A DNA stretch of 64,000 nucleotides from Eubacterium sp. AB3007 (GTDB lineage: Bacteria > Bacillota > Clostridia > Peptostreptococcales > Anaerovoracaceae). The stretch lies in the NCBI RefSeq assembly GCF_000688015.1, contig NZ_JIAD01000001.1:1984001-2048000 (forward strand), read 5' to 3'. Shown here one piece after another: positions 35,057-43,781 of the stretch (position 1 is the first letter of the stretch; each line of letters opens with the position of its first letter). Under the pieces are notes generated by a model. The model saw nothing but the letters and a program-made list of their open reading frames with translations, ran no database searches and was not told the origin of the DNA. Position numbers and translations under genes: made by a program.

Positions 35057-36055
35057 ATGGTTATGACAGAATCAAATACGGCAGTCAGGAACAAGAAACG
35101 TCTCTTGCGCCTGCTCCGCTACCTGTATGAGTACACGGACGAGGAGAACCCGGCGAAGACATCGGAACTGGCGGAGACGATCTGTGGGGAGAATACACCT
35201 TCTAACCGGCGGAGGATCCAGGCAGACATCCAGCTTCTGGAGGAGGAGGGGTTTGACATCGAGACCATCAGGAGTTATTACCATGCCTTCTATATGCGTA
35301 GCAGGGAGTTTGAATTGCCGGAGTTGAAACTGCTGATCGATGCGGTGAGCTCATCCCGCTTTGTCACCAGGGCCAAGAGCGAGGATCTGGTCAGGAAACT
35401 CTCGGCGATGGCCAGCCGCCGGCAGGGCTCAAAGCTGGTGCGCCAGATCTACACCCCGGATCGACTGAAGCCCGGCAACGAGAACATCTACTACATCGTG
35501 GATCTCATCACCGATGCCATCAACGAGGAGAAGAAAGTGTCCTTCCAGTATATCGACTACACCCCAGCCAAGCAGAAGCTGCTGCGACATGATGGAGCTT
35601 TCTATTCCGTGAGCCCTTACGCCCTGCTTTGGGATGACAATCACTATTACATGATCGGTTACAGCGACAGCCGCGAAGAAATCAACGTATACCGGGTGGA
35701 CAGGGTGAATGCCTTAGGCATCAAGGAAGAAACGGCGGTGCCAAAGCCTGCCGACTTCGATGTAGATGCTTATGGGCAGGAATCTGTGAACATGTTCTTC
35801 GGCGAGAAGCAGGAGGTGACCCTGCAGTGCGAGAATGACATGATGAAGTCGGTGATCGACCAGTTCGGCGAAGAGGTCGAAACCTGGGTGGTGGACAAAG
35901 CCATTTTCCGCGCAAAGGTGACAGTCAACGTCAGCCAGACATTCTTCGCCTGGGTTTTCCAGTTCCGTGGACGGATCTGTATCTACGGACCGGAGCACGT
36001 GCGCTCAGAATACCGGGCGATGTTGGAGAAATCCCTGATGCAGATGTCGATGTGA
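35057..36055 (+). CDS. WYL-domain transcriptional regulator
   Basis: A 332-residue regulator: a winged-helix start (LLRLLRYLYEYTDEENPAKT..), a WYL domain around residues 150-230 (ISFQY-type VSFQYIDYTPAKQ, SVSPYALLWDDNHYYMIGY, YRVDRV) and a C-terminal WCX-like extension. WYL proteins bind nucleic acid or nucleotide ligands and act in DNA-damage or phage responses in several known cases. The target is unknown; the adjacent lipoprotein may be co-regulated. The start may be ATG 35057 or ATG 35063. Confidence 0.9.
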   Translation: MVMTESNTAVRNKKRLLRLLRYLYEYTDEENPAKTSELAETICGENTPSNRRRIQADIQLLEEEGFDIETIRSYYHAFYMRSREFELPELKLLIDAVSSSRFVTRAKSEDLVRKLSAMASRRQGSKLVRQIYTPDRLKPGNENIYYIVDLITDAINEEKKVSFQYIDYTPAKQKLLRHDGAFYSVSPYALLWDDNHYYMIGYSDSREEINVYRVDRVNALGIKEETAVPKPADFDVDAYGQESVNMFFGEKQEVTLQCENDMMKSVIDQFGEEVETWVVDKAIFRAKVTVNVSQTFFAWVFQFRGRICIYGPEHVRSEYRAMLEKSLMQMSM

Positions 36056-36102
36056 GATAGGATGGGATTTGAAGGAATCCAGTTGTCTGATGATCTCACG
36101 GA

Positions 36103-36131
36103 TTGCGAAGAAGTAACAAATATGATATGAT
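36103..36131 (+). promoter_or_regulatory. Promoter of the zinc-ribbon membrane gene
   Basis: TTGCGA (36103-36108), a 17-bp spacer and TATGAT (36126-36131), 36 bp before the ATG. Confidence 0.5.
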
Positions 36132-36167
36132 ATGGGCAGAATATTCGATATCATGAAAGGAGTTATT

Positions 36168-36635
36168 ATGGCGATTTGTAAAAAATGCGGTGCACAGATC
36201 GATGATCAGGCAGCATTCTGCCCCGTCTGTGGAGCGCCACAGGATGTAGTGAAGAGCCAGCCGCAACAGCAGGACCCCTTCCGGGCAGAGCCAAGGCAGG
36301 CTCAGGGGAACCCCTTTGAGGGAGAAGAAGCCCCGCGGCCGCAGCAGGTGCAGTATGTAGACAGCCAGTATCAGAACCAGAACGGAAATCCATATCAAAA
36401 TCCGTATCAGAATCAGTATCAGCAGAACGTAGTGGACAACGGTGGATTCGGCTGGGCGTTGTTAGGATTCTGTATTCCTCTGGTGGGGCTGATCCTCTTC
36501 CTGGTGTGGAAGGACACCAAACCCAGAACAGCGAAATCTGCTGGAAAGGGTGCTCTGGTCTCCGTGATCATCAGTGCGGTGATCTATATCATCACCATTG
36601 TCATTGGCGTTGGTGCGGGCATAGCCCAAATGTAG
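36168..36635 (+). CDS. Zinc-ribbon protein with Gln/Asn/Pro linker and two membrane helices
   Basis: The 155-residue product begins with a zinc ribbon (CKKCGAQIDDQAAFCPVCGAP), continues with a disordered linker of YQNQNGNPYQNPYQ-type repeats (residues about 60-95) and ends with two hydrophobic helices (GWALLGFCIPLVGLILFLVW and VSVIISAVIYIITIVIGV). Such ribbon-TM proteins are common in Clostridia, with no known role. ATG 36168 follows GAAAGGAG. Confidence 0.8.
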   Translation: MAICKKCGAQIDDQAAFCPVCGAPQDVVKSQPQQQDPFRAEPRQAQGNPFEGEEAPRPQQVQYVDSQYQNQNGNPYQNPYQNQYQQNVVDNGGFGWALLGFCIPLVGLILFLVWKDTKPRTAKSAGKGALVSVIISAVIYIITIVIGVGAGIAQM

Positions 36636-36641
36636 TTGGGT

Positions 36642-37016
36642 ATGCTCAGATACAGGGCGCTCAATCATCTCTACAGAATATTACCGGTGGTCTGCGGCTG
36701 TCATTGCCGGGACGACCGGTCTTTTCATACACACGGGATCCGGCATCCGGTATGCGCTCGGTGCGAGGGCATGCTGGCAGGGTGGCTGATGGCTGCGATC
36801 ACCGGCTGGTTTTGGCATCCGCCCCTGTGGTGCCTGGCTTTGTGCCTGGCGCCGCTGCTCGTGGATGGATCAAGGCAGCAGAAGACCGCCTACGAGAGCA
36901 ATAACGTGAGACGGTTTATGACGGGGATCCTGTTCGGTTACGGTCTGTTGCTTCTGCTCGCCCTGTCACTGAAAGCAGTCTTCCTGTGGGGATACGGGAT
37001 CGGGAGCCGGTTGTAG
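36642..37016 (+). CDS. DUF2085-type small membrane protein
   Basis: A 124-residue membrane protein with the DUF2085 pattern: CHCRDDRSF, HGIRHPVCARCEGMLAGWL, then three hydrophobic helices. The cysteines and histidine suggest metal or redox contact near the membrane. It starts 6 bp after the previous stop (ATG 36642; a TTG at 36636 is possible) and lacks a clear ribosome site, so it may be translationally coupled. Confidence 0.75.
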   Translation: MLRYRALNHLYRILPVVCGCHCRDDRSFHTHGIRHPVCARCEGMLAGWLMAAITGWFWHPPLWCLALCLAPLLVDGSRQQKTAYESNNVRRFMTGILFGYGLLLLLALSLKAVFLWGYGIGSRL

Positions 37017-37119
37017 ATTTTTTGCTGGCTGGTCAGAGGGCTGCTTCGGATCCCACAGCTGTCTCGTGTACCTGCTTTCCAGCCATTGGATTTCAAAATC
37101 GGAGGGTTGCCGGGTTGTT

Positions 37120-37363
37120 TTCCGTCAGTTTTGGTATATCGAAATAATAACGGAATCGGGTTTCCGTTATCTACCATATAATGGTAAAATATTCCTTGGG
37201 ATCGCTCAAAATGAATCCTTGCAAGGAAAACCAGGCGTCTGGTGACGCCCTTGGACCCTTCCATTGGGCAGTGACTCATGGAATCAGACGTGTTTGCGGC
37301 CTGGATCAACTAATTGCCCGCTTTGAATTCCGTCAAAATGCGGGAGATTTTTTTTTGACGGAA
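37120..37363. repeat. TTCCGTCA-type palindrome cluster
   Basis: The 498-bp gene-free stretch 37017-37514 holds TTCCGTCA (37120-37127), a hairpin ATAACGGAA / TTCCGTTAT (37147-37170) and a perfect 11-bp hairpin TTCCGTCAAAA / TTTTGACGGAA (37328-37363). The same core occurs at 31729-31768. The rest of the stretch shows only the promoter and operator of the ABC exporter. Confidence 0.6.
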
Positions 37364-37452
37364 ATGAATTTCTTTTGTTCAACAGAATAGTATGTGACAG
37401 GTTGATTTAGAGAACCAGCACTCCAAATATCACCAAAAACCTCCTGAAATAC

Positions 37453-37481
37453 TTGCGAATCATCCGTAAGAGATATATAAT
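37453..37481 (+). promoter_or_regulatory. Promoter of the ABC exporter operon
   Basis: TTGCGA (37453-37458), a 17-bp spacer and TATAAT (37476-37481). Confidence 0.6.
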
Positions 37482-37483
37482 TG

Positions 37484-37503
37484 TAGTTAGTAATATCTAA
37501 CTA
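37484..37503. promoter_or_regulatory. Operator-like palindrome at the exporter transcription start
   Basis: TAGTTAG-TAATAT-CTAACTA is a perfect 7+7 inverted repeat beginning 3 bp after the -10 box and so covering the expected start site, a typical position for a repressor. The regulator is not adjacent. Confidence 0.55.
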
Positions 37504-37514
37504 TGGAGGCGACT

Positions 37515-38213
37515 ATGTATTTAAGACTGGAGAATATAAAGAAGTCCTTCGGATCCGGCGATAACCGGGTGGAGGTGCTGAAGGGCATCAGCTGTGACAT
37601 CGAGAAGGGGGAGATCTGCGTGCTGCTGGGGCCGTCGGGGTCCGGCAAGTCCACCTTGCTGAACATCATCGGCGGGATAGAAACTGCGGACAGCGGTTCT
37701 GTGATCATCAACGGAGACCGGATCGAGCATATGGGGGAGAAGGCTTTGTCCGCCTATCGCAGACGACACCTGGGATACGTGTTCCAATCTTACAACCTGA
37801 TTCCCAACCTGACCGTGCGGGAGAATATCGAGGTGGGCGCTTACCTCAGCGACGATCCGCTTCAATTGGAGGCGATGATCGATACACTTGGATTACACGA
37901 GCACGCCCACAAGCTGCCCAGCCAGCTTTCCGGTGGACAACAGCAACGGACATCCATAGGACGGGCGTTGATCAAGAATCCGGATGTGATCCTTTGCGAT
38001 GAGCCAACGGGGGCGCTGGACTACAACACCTCCAAAGAGATCCTAAAGCTCATCGAGCACGTCAACGAGACCTACCAGAACACCATCGTCCTGGTGACCC
38101 ACAACGACGCCATCAAGGACATGGCACATCAGGTGATACGGCTGCACGACGGCGGCATCCGGAGCATCGTTCACAATGACGTTCGGCGACCTGCCGAGGA
38201 TCTGGATTGGTAG
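37515..38213 (+). CDS. ABC transporter ATPase, MacB/LolD type
   Basis: The 232-residue ATPase has Walker [10 protein letters not shown], the Q-loop [17 protein letters not shown], signature LSGGQQQR and Walker [13 protein letters not shown]. These are hallmarks of type VII (MacB/LolD/FtsE) transporters. ATG 37515 after TGGAGGCGACT is preferred to ATG 37503. It pairs with the permease 8 bp downstream. Confidence 0.93.
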   Translation: MYLRLENIKKSFGSGDNRVEVLKGISCDIEKGEICVLLGPSGSGKSTLLNIIGGIETADSGSVIINGDRIEHMGEKALSAYRRRHLGYVFQSYNLIPNLTVRENIEVGAYLSDDPLQLEAMIDTLGLHEHAHKLPSQLSGGQQQRTSIGRALIKNPDVILCDEPTGALDYNTSKEILKLIEHVNETYQNTIVLVTHNDAIKDMAHQVIRLHDGGIRSIVHNDVRRPAEDLDW

Positions 38214-38221
38214 GTGGAGAC

Positions 38222-40477
38222 ATGAGAAATCCGCTGTTGAAACGACTTCCAAGAGAGCTCCGCAAGGACAAAGCCAAGTACACCGTGCTGGCCCTTTTTC
38301 TGATCTTCATGATCGGGCTGGTAGCCGGGTACATGGTTGCCGATGGGAGCATGGTGAAAGCCTACGAGGATAGTTTCCAGAAATACAAGATCGAGAATGG
38401 CCATTTTATTCTGGATGACCCGGCACCAGCAAAGGTGTTGGACAAGGTCCGCGGGGAACACGTGGTCCTGCAGGAGCAGTTCTACAAGGACAAAGTCAGC
38501 AAGGCCGGCCTCACCAAAGGAGATGACGTCCGGGTCTACAAGCCTCGCCAGACCATGAACCTTCTTGCCATCATGGAAGGACGCATGCCGGCGGCCCATG
38601 ACGAGATCGTCATCGACCGCCTCTACGCTGAGAACAACCACGTCAAGGTCGGTGCCACCATGGACGTAGGCGGCCGTGCCTACACCGTCACTGGCACCGC
38701 CGCCTTTTCCGACTACAGTTGTCTCTTCAGAACCACCACCGATTTCATGTTCGATGCCAATGACTTCACCGTGGCCGTGGTCACAGAAGAAGCCTGGAAG
38801 GCCATGGGGAAGGGTGGGATCAAGTACTGCTATGCCTGGCGAAACAACGATCAGACCTTGTCCGATAAAGCGCAGAAGGACAAGGGAGAGGATATCGCAG
38901 ATCTGCTGGACGATCAACGGAAGGTAGAAGTGAAGCAGGTCCTGGCTCGACCGGATAACCAGGCCATCACCTTCTCCGGGGACGATATGGGCGGGGACAT
39001 GGTGATGATGCAGACCCTGCTCTATATCGTACTGGTGATCATTGCCTTTGTATTCGCCATCAGCACCAGGAGCACCATCGAGCAGGAATCCAAGGTCATC
39101 GGGACCCTCCGCGCCTCCGGATATACCCGAGGAGAACTGCTGCGGCACTTCATCACGCTGCCGATGTTGATGGTGGCGATCGCATCTGTAATCGGGAACA
39201 TCATCGGTTATACCTTCATGAAGGATTATATCGTTTTGGCTTACTACCACAGCTATGGACTGCCGCCTTACGAGACCATCTTCAACGGGCCGGCCCTGGT
39301 GAGCACCACCATCATTCCGGCAGTGCTCATCCTGGTGGTGGAGCTCGTGGTCATCGGCAGGGCGCTCAGATATACTCCTCTGCAGTTCCTCCGAGGCGAA
39401 CTGGGGAGCACGGGAGGCCGCGGAGCGATCAGGTTGCCGGAGAGATGGCCTTTTGCCACCAGGTTCCGTGCACGGATCATCCTGCAGAACAAGTCCGCCT
39501 ATATCACCATGTTCCTGGGAATCTTTCTGGCGTCTGTGCTGCTGTTCTTTGGGACTATGTTCAGTCCTCTGTTAGATCACTTCCAGGGAGAGGTGACAAA
39601 GAGCAAGTTCGCCAACTACCAGTATATCCTGAAGGAACCAGCCTTTATCTCCTGGAAGGACGGGGAAAAATACGCGGTGGATACCGTCAAGAACGACAAC
39701 GATGAGGATATTACTGTCTATGGGATCATCCATGGTTCGGAGTATTTTACTGGAGATCTGGCACCGAAGGAGGTGCTTGTATCCAGCGCATATGCAGAGA
39801 AGTATGGTGTCCGCCCTGGGGACAAGTTGACCATGCACGAGAAGTTCGGATCACATAAGTACCGATTCACGGTGGGGGGTGTTTATGACTATCCGGCTAC
39901 CCTATGTGTGTTCATGTATATCGATGAGTTTAATGATACTTTTGATAACGACAAGGGGTATTTCTGTGGTTATTTCGCGGATAGGCCCATCCGAAAACTG
40001 AAAGAAGAACAGATCTCCTCAGTGATCACGGAGAAGGAGATGTCGGTGGTTTCCAAGCAACTGGATGATTCCATGGGAGTGATCTTTCCGCTGTTTGCAG
40101 GATTTGCAGTAATCCTGTACATGCTCCTCATCTTCCTGCTGTCCAAGATCGCCATCGATCGCAACGCCTATGCCATCTCCATGGTGAAGATTCTGGGCTA
40201 CAAAGACAAAGAGATCAGCCGTCTCTACAGCAGGGCAACCGGCATTGTGGTGGTGTTGTCCGTGCTGGTCTGCATGGTGCTTTCCACGGTTGTTGTCAAG
40301 AAGATCTACTTCGTGATGATGCGGGGATACAACGGCTGGCTCTCCTATTATGTAGCGCCTCGTGGCTACCTGATCATGCTGGGCGTGGGGCTGGGCTGCT
40401 ACTTCCTGGTCTCCCGTATTCTCATGAGACGGATCCGCAGGATCCCCATGGGAGAGGCGCTGAAAGGGCTGGAGTGA
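38222..40477 (+). CDS. FtsX-like ABC permease, two-module form
   Basis: A 751-residue membrane protein with an N-terminal helix (VLALFLIFMIGLVAGYMVA), a large extracellular domain, three helices around 265-385, a second extracellular domain (about 450-600) and three helices at the C-terminus. This is the long FtsX-type architecture of exporters of peptides, antibiotics or lipoproteins in Gram-positive bacteria. The substrate is not evident. ATG 38222 follows AGGTGGAG. Confidence 0.88.
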   Translation: MRNPLLKRLPRELRKDKAKYTVLALFLIFMIGLVAGYMVADGSMVKAYEDSFQKYKIENGHFILDDPAPAKVLDKVRGEHVVLQEQFYKDKVSKAGLTKGDDVRVYKPRQTMNLLAIMEGRMPAAHDEIVIDRLYAENNHVKVGATMDVGGRAYTVTGTAAFSDYSCLFRTTTDFMFDANDFTVAVVTEEAWKAMGKGGIKYCYAWRNNDQTLSDKAQKDKGEDIADLLDDQRKVEVKQVLARPDNQAITFSGDDMGGDMVMMQTLLYIVLVIIAFVFAISTRSTIEQESKVIGTLRASGYTRGELLRHFITLPMLMVAIASVIGNIIGYTFMKDYIVLAYYHSYGLPPYETIFNGPALVSTTIIPAVLILVVELVVIGRALRYTPLQFLRGELGSTGGRGAIRLPERWPFATRFRARIILQNKSAYITMFLGIFLASVLLFFGTMFSPLLDHFQGEVTKSKFANYQYILKEPAFISWKDGEKYAVDTVKNDNDEDITVYGIIHGSEYFTGDLAPKEVLVSSAYAEKYGVRPGDKLTMHEKFGSHKYRFTVGGVYDYPATLCVFMYIDEFNDTFDNDKGYFCGYFADRPIRKLKEEQISSVITEKEMSVVSKQLDDSMGVIFPLFAGFAVILYMLLIFLLSKIAIDRNAYAISMVKILGYKDKEISRLYSRATGIVVVLSVLVCMVLSTVVVKKIYFVMMRGYNGWLSYYVAPRGYLIMLGVGLGCYFLVSRILMRRIRRIPMGEALKGLE

Positions 40478-40534
40478 TCCTGCCATTCTGTGCTATAATA
40501 AAGGTAATTATCAATGGGAGGGTGGTTGAAAGAC

Positions 40535-41257
40535 ATGATGCACAGAAAACCAATAGTAACATGCGCAGAAATGAAGGAACTGGAACAACGCGCGGACGAG
40601 GCAGGTCTCAGCTACTATCAGATGATGGAGAATGCCGGTAGTACAGCCTATGACATCATCATGGCGGAGCAGGAGCATTTTCTTCACAAAGCCTGTGTCT
40701 TCTGTGGCAAGGGAAACAATGCAGGGGACGGATTCGTCATCGCCCGTAAGATCCTGGAGCACGGAGATCAGGTGCGGATCGTCCTGACATCCGGGGAACC
40801 GACGACGCCGGATGCCATCACCAACTACGAGCTGATCCGGGATCGGATCGAGATCATCCGTCTCTATGAGAGTGCGCCGGAGCAGGCAGCGGCTGATCTG
40901 GAGAAGGCTTTGTGCGACATGAAGGAAGATGACCTTCTCATCGACGCCATCTTCGGCACCGGGTTTCATGGAACGCCGAGGGGGAACGCCGCTGCAGCCA
41001 TCGACTACATGATCGCTCACCGGGATGACAGAATGATCTACGCCATCGACATTCCCAGCGGACTCTCTGGCGACGAGGAGGGGGAGGTACGCCCTGAGAA
41101 AGCGGTGTACGCAGACTTTACCATCTCCTTCCACGCTCGCAAGCCTGTCCACGCCAACCAGTATCCAATGATCGCTGATCACATGGGACAGGTAGTGGTG
41201 GCGGACATCGGTATCGGAACTGCATTAGAGTGTGTCAAAGGGGACGGTTCTTTTTGA
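40535..41257 (+). CDS. nnrE: NAD(P)H-hydrate epimerase
   Basis: Repairs damaged NAD(P)H hydrates by R/S epimerisation. The product (240 residues from ATG 40535) has the YjeF N-terminal pattern: MMENAGSTAYDII, CGKGNNAGDGFVIAR, DAIFGTGFHGTPRG, DIPSGLSGDEEG and FHARKPVH. The dehydratase partner domain is absent. The final codons and stop (VKGDGSF) are supplied by an inserted palindromic repeat (41230-41262). ATG 40514 is an alternative start. Confidence 0.9.
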   Translation: MMHRKPIVTCAEMKELEQRADEAGLSYYQMMENAGSTAYDIIMAEQEHFLHKACVFCGKGNNAGDGFVIARKILEHGDQVRIVLTSGEPTTPDAITNYELIRDRIEIIRLYESAPEQAAADLEKALCDMKEDDLLIDAIFGTGFHGTPRGNAAAAIDYMIAHRDDRMIYAIDIPSGLSGDEEGEVRPEKAVYADFTISFHARKPVHANQYPMIADHMGQVVVADIGIGTALECVKGDGSF

Positions 41258-41262
41258 CACAC
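41230..41262. repeat. 32-33-bp palindromic element, copy 1
   Basis: GTGTGTCAAAG, then GGGACGGTTC, then TTTTTGACACAC: outer arms GTGTGTCAAA / TTTTGACACAC with a GGGACGGTTC centre. It overlaps the nnrE 3' end. An inverted copy differing at one position lies at 43782-43813. Confidence 0.85.
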
Positions 41263-41270
41263 CTCGAAAA

Positions 41271-41304
41271 AAGAGGCTGCCCAGAATGAAGTGGCAGCCT
41301 CTTT
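41271..41304 (-). terminator. Terminator of the MerR-SMR operon
   Basis: On the minus strand AAGAGGCTGCC / GGCAGCCTCTT stems are followed by TTTTCG. Some use on the plus strand after nnrE is possible. Confidence 0.7.
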
Positions 41305-41336
41305 CAATAGGTGCGCCCCGCGGTGTAGAGCGCTTC

Positions 41337-42236
41337 TCAATGATCGTTCTTTGCCTGCTCTTCCAGATAATTGAAGGGATCAGGATCGGCATCCAGGGGC
41401 AGGAGGATCTCTGTGATATACTCCGTGGGGTCATCAGAGGTGTAGATATCGATGACATATCGCTCGTAACAGTCCCCACGCAGCGGCAGCTGGTGGGATT
41501 CGGCCCACTTTACTGCGCGACGATAGGTTTCCGGGATACGAAGCAGCTCTCCGATGTGGTAGGCGGAGACCGCCAGGAAGCCAGGAATCTTTCGGATGTT
41601 CTTACTTTCAGTCTGTGAAGGGGCTGGATAATATTCCTGGAGCAGGGTGACCGCTGTGGTGCGCATATCGACTCGGCTGAGGAGGTCGCGGTTGTATAGG
41701 ATATAGGAGCCGCCAACGTCGATCATGGCGTGTCCATTCTGCTTGGCCATGGTATAATGCTTTGTCTCCAGATTGGCCTGTGCGTAAGGATCGTCTACAT
41801 CCAGATAATCTTCCAGGAACATGTAGTTCCGGGTGGGAATGTGTTTTAGGGTGAAGTTGTCCTGCCCTAGCAGGCGTACACGTTTTCCTTCACAAAGCAA
41901 TCCATACCAGCCCTTCAGACTTTCCAGACGATTGCGGTAGAAGTCGATCTCAGCCAGAGTCTTTTGGATCTGGTCCCGAAAGACCTCCTCGTAATCATCC
42001 AAATCGTTGGTGTTCAGCAGCTTGCCGGCCTGATCCAGCGAAAACCCCTCCTCGAGGAAGTAGCGGATGACCCGAACCCGCCGCAGGGTCTCCATGGTGT
42101 AGTACCGGTAGCCGCCTTCGGATAGGTGGTCAGGAGAGATCAATCCCTTGATCTCATAGAACCGGAGGGTACGCCGGGAGACATCACAGATCTCAGCAGC
42201 CTGTCCTATGGAATACAGTTGATCATTGTCAATCAT
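41337..42236 (-). CDS. MerR regulator with GyrI-like effector domain (BmrR type)
   Basis: A 299-residue multidrug-sensing activator: MerR helix-turn-helix (SIGQAAEICDVSRRTLRFYE), GLISPDHLSEGGYRYY, linker helix and a C-terminal GyrI-like domain (about 130-290). It is the third gene after two SMR transporters, so it probably senses a cationic compound and controls its own export. The operon promoter has a 19-bp spacer. Confidence 0.88.
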   Translation of the reverse strand: MIDNDQLYSIGQAAEICDVSRRTLRFYEIKGLISPDHLSEGGYRYYTMETLRRVRVIRYFLEEGFSLDQAGKLLNTNDLDDYEEVFRDQIQKTLAEIDFYRNRLESLKGWYGLLCEGKRVRLLGQDNFTLKHIPTRNYMFLEDYLDVDDPYAQANLETKHYTMAKQNGHAMIDVGGSYILYNRDLLSRVDMRTTAVTLLQEYYPAPSQTESKNIRKIPGFLAVSAYHIGELLRIPETYRRAVKWAESHQLPLRGDCYERYVIDIYTSDDPTEYITEILLPLDADPDPFNYLEEQAKNDH

Positions 42237-42256
42237 GATAGTCTCCTTCTGTTTAC

Positions 42257-42595
42257 TTATTCTTCCGCCGCACCAAAGAGATCCATCCCCACTACGCCGA
42301 TGGTGATCATGACAAGCCCGATGATATCAGGGATGGTCAGGGGGAGGCGGAACCAGAACACCGAAACGATGGCCAGAAAGACGATGCCCACGCCAGACCA
42401 GACCGCATAGGCGATGCCCAGATTGATCTCCTTCAACGAGAAGCCGAAGAACACCGCGCTGAGAGAGTAGATCAGGAAACAGACCACGGAGGGCAGAAGT
42501 ACCGTAAACCCTTCGGTGTAACTGATCAGGAAGTTTCCGATAAGTTCCAGCAATACAGCGATCAGAAACAGGATCTTTGCTTTTGGTTTTTTCAT
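42257..42595 (-). CDS. SMR-family transporter, subunit with catalytic Glu
   Basis: A four-helix small multidrug-resistance protein (112 residues). TM1 reads LIAVLLELIGNF with the essential Glu; AYAVWSGVGIVFLAIVSV matches the signature of the family. It follows another SMR gene by 19 bp and precedes merR by 20 bp. Heterodimeric pairing with the upstream subunit is inferred. Confidence 0.9.
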   Translation of the reverse strand: MKKPKAKILFLIAVLLELIGNFLISYTEGFTVLLPSVVCFLIYSLSAVFFGFSLKEINLGIAYAVWSGVGIVFLAIVSVFWFRLPLTIPDIIGLVMITIGVVGMDLFGAAEE

Positions 42596-42614
42596 TTTCT
42601 TTGCTCCTTCCCTA

Positions 42615-42935
42615 CTACATAGACCCGAACAGGTGGATGATGACGCAGGCGGCCAGGATCAGAAACATACAGAACACGCCGATCTTGGTCATCTTCTGAT
42701 GAAATACCACCGAAGAGATCAGGCTGGACAGGATGATGCCCACCCCGCAGAAGATAGCATAGGCGATACTGATGTTGATAGTCAGGATGGAACGGGAAAG
42801 GAGTACATAACTGATGGCAAATATAAGTACGCCACCGATACCATATCCGATTTTTTTCATTCCATCACTGGCTGTCAGGAGAGAAGATCCTGCCACACAG
42901 GCAATCATAGCCAGACCGAGAAAAGCATACCCCAT
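42615..42935 (-). CDS. SMR-family transporter, subunit lacking the TM1 Glu
   Basis: A 106-residue SMR paralogue with four helices and AYAIFCGVGIILSSLISS in TM3. In TM1 (YAFLGLAMIACVAGSSLL) the position aligned with EmrE Glu14 is Cys13, so it cannot by itself exchange protons for drug in the known way. The ATG at 42935 follows GGAGGTTCCCC. It probably functions only as partner of the next gene. Confidence 0.87.
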   Translation of the reverse strand: MGYAFLGLAMIACVAGSSLLTASDGMKKIGYGIGGVLIFAISYVLLSRSILTINISIAYAIFCGVGIILSSLISSVVFHQKMTKIGVFCMFLILAACVIIHLFGSM

Positions 42936-42979
42936 GGGGAACCTCCATTTTCGTTGAAATTGCAATGGTTTATGGTTGC

Positions 42980-43010
42980 AGTATGAAGGGTGACACAGGG
43001 TACGAGTCAA
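42980..43010 (-). promoter_or_regulatory. MerR-type promoter of the SMR operon
   Basis: On the minus strand TTGACT (43005-43010) and CATACT (42980-42985) are separated by 19 bp, as in BmrR-class promoters; direct AGGGT repeats lie in the spacer. Confidence 0.45.
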
Positions 43011-43155
43011 GAAGAAGTGTTCAAAAAAACAGGTAGTGCAGACACTTTTTTTGACTTTTTATGGGGTACTATGGGACCTCGGGAATCGCTAGAATCGCTT
43101 GTTTTCCCAAAAAGCCGTACGTAGGGTTAGAGTTTGGTCATAAAATGACAAAAAA

Positions 43156-43176
43156 GAGAGGCTGTCACAGCCTCTC
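43156..43176 (-). terminator. Terminator at the maf 3' end
   Basis: GAGAGGCTGT / ACAGCCTCTC stem on the minus strand followed by TTTTTTG; it overlaps the last codons of maf. Confidence 0.7.
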
Positions 43177-43764
43177 GATTTCTTTTACCATATGTTCGTA
43201 GGGCAGACCCACCACGTTCTCGTAGTCGCCCTCGATGTGGTCGATGTACTCGCCGAAAGTGCCCTGGATGGCGTAACCACCGGCTTTGTCGTAGGGTTCA
43301 TCGGTGGATACGTAGGCCAGGATCTCCTCGTGGCTTACATCGTTGCAGTATACTTCTGTAATATCCCGAAAGACTCGCTTGTTCTCGTTGCCCGCCTCTA
43401 TAAGCGCTACGCCGGTAATGACCTGATGCGTGGTGCCTCGGATAGCATCAATCATGGCGTAGGCCTCCGCCTGGTTCGCAGGCTTTCCAAGGATTTTGTC
43501 CTTGTAGACGATGGTGTCTGAGGCGATGATCAGGCTGCCGGAGAGCTCCGGGTGTTCTGTCTCGATATACAAAGCCTTCTTTAGCGCAAGGAACATGGGC
43601 ACTTCTCGGGGATCCATTCCGGTGGGAATGGTCTCATCGATGTCCGCCGGAAGGATCCGTGGTTCTACACCGTGAGCGCGCAGGATGTCCAGGCGTCGGG
43701 GGGATTGAGAGGCCAGGATGACGGCGGGGAAGTCTTTCAGTGTTCTGCTTGTTCTTTCATTCAT
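43165..43764 (-). CDS. maf: Maf-like nucleotide pyrophosphatase
   Basis: Hydrolyses non-canonical or dTTP/UTP-type nucleotides to monophosphates; linked to septum control in Bacillus. The 199-residue product has the ASQSPRR signature, the substrate segment ASDTIVYKDKILGKP and DKAGGYAIQG. ATG 43764 after GAGGAA is used. Confidence 0.93.
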   Translation of the reverse strand: MNERTSRTLKDFPAVILASQSPRRLDILRAHGVEPRILPADIDETIPTGMDPREVPMFLALKKALYIETEHPELSGSLIIASDTIVYKDKILGKPANQAEAYAMIDAIRGTTHQVITGVALIEAGNENKRVFRDITEVYCNDVSHEEILAYVSTDEPYDKAGGYAIQGTFGEYIDHIEGDYENVVGLPYEHMVKEIERL

Positions 43765-43781
43765 AGTCAATTCCTCAGTAA

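Noticed and set aside
43014..43056. Another copy of the TGTGTCAAAA element
   Set aside because: It forms a TCAAAAAAA/TTTTTTTGA stem but lacks the GGGACGGTTC centre and outer arms; likely an independent hairpin.
42936..43164. Guanidine (ykkC) riboswitch ahead of the SMR pair
   Set aside because: The conserved ykkC motifs are not seen; a MerR-type promoter explains the region better.
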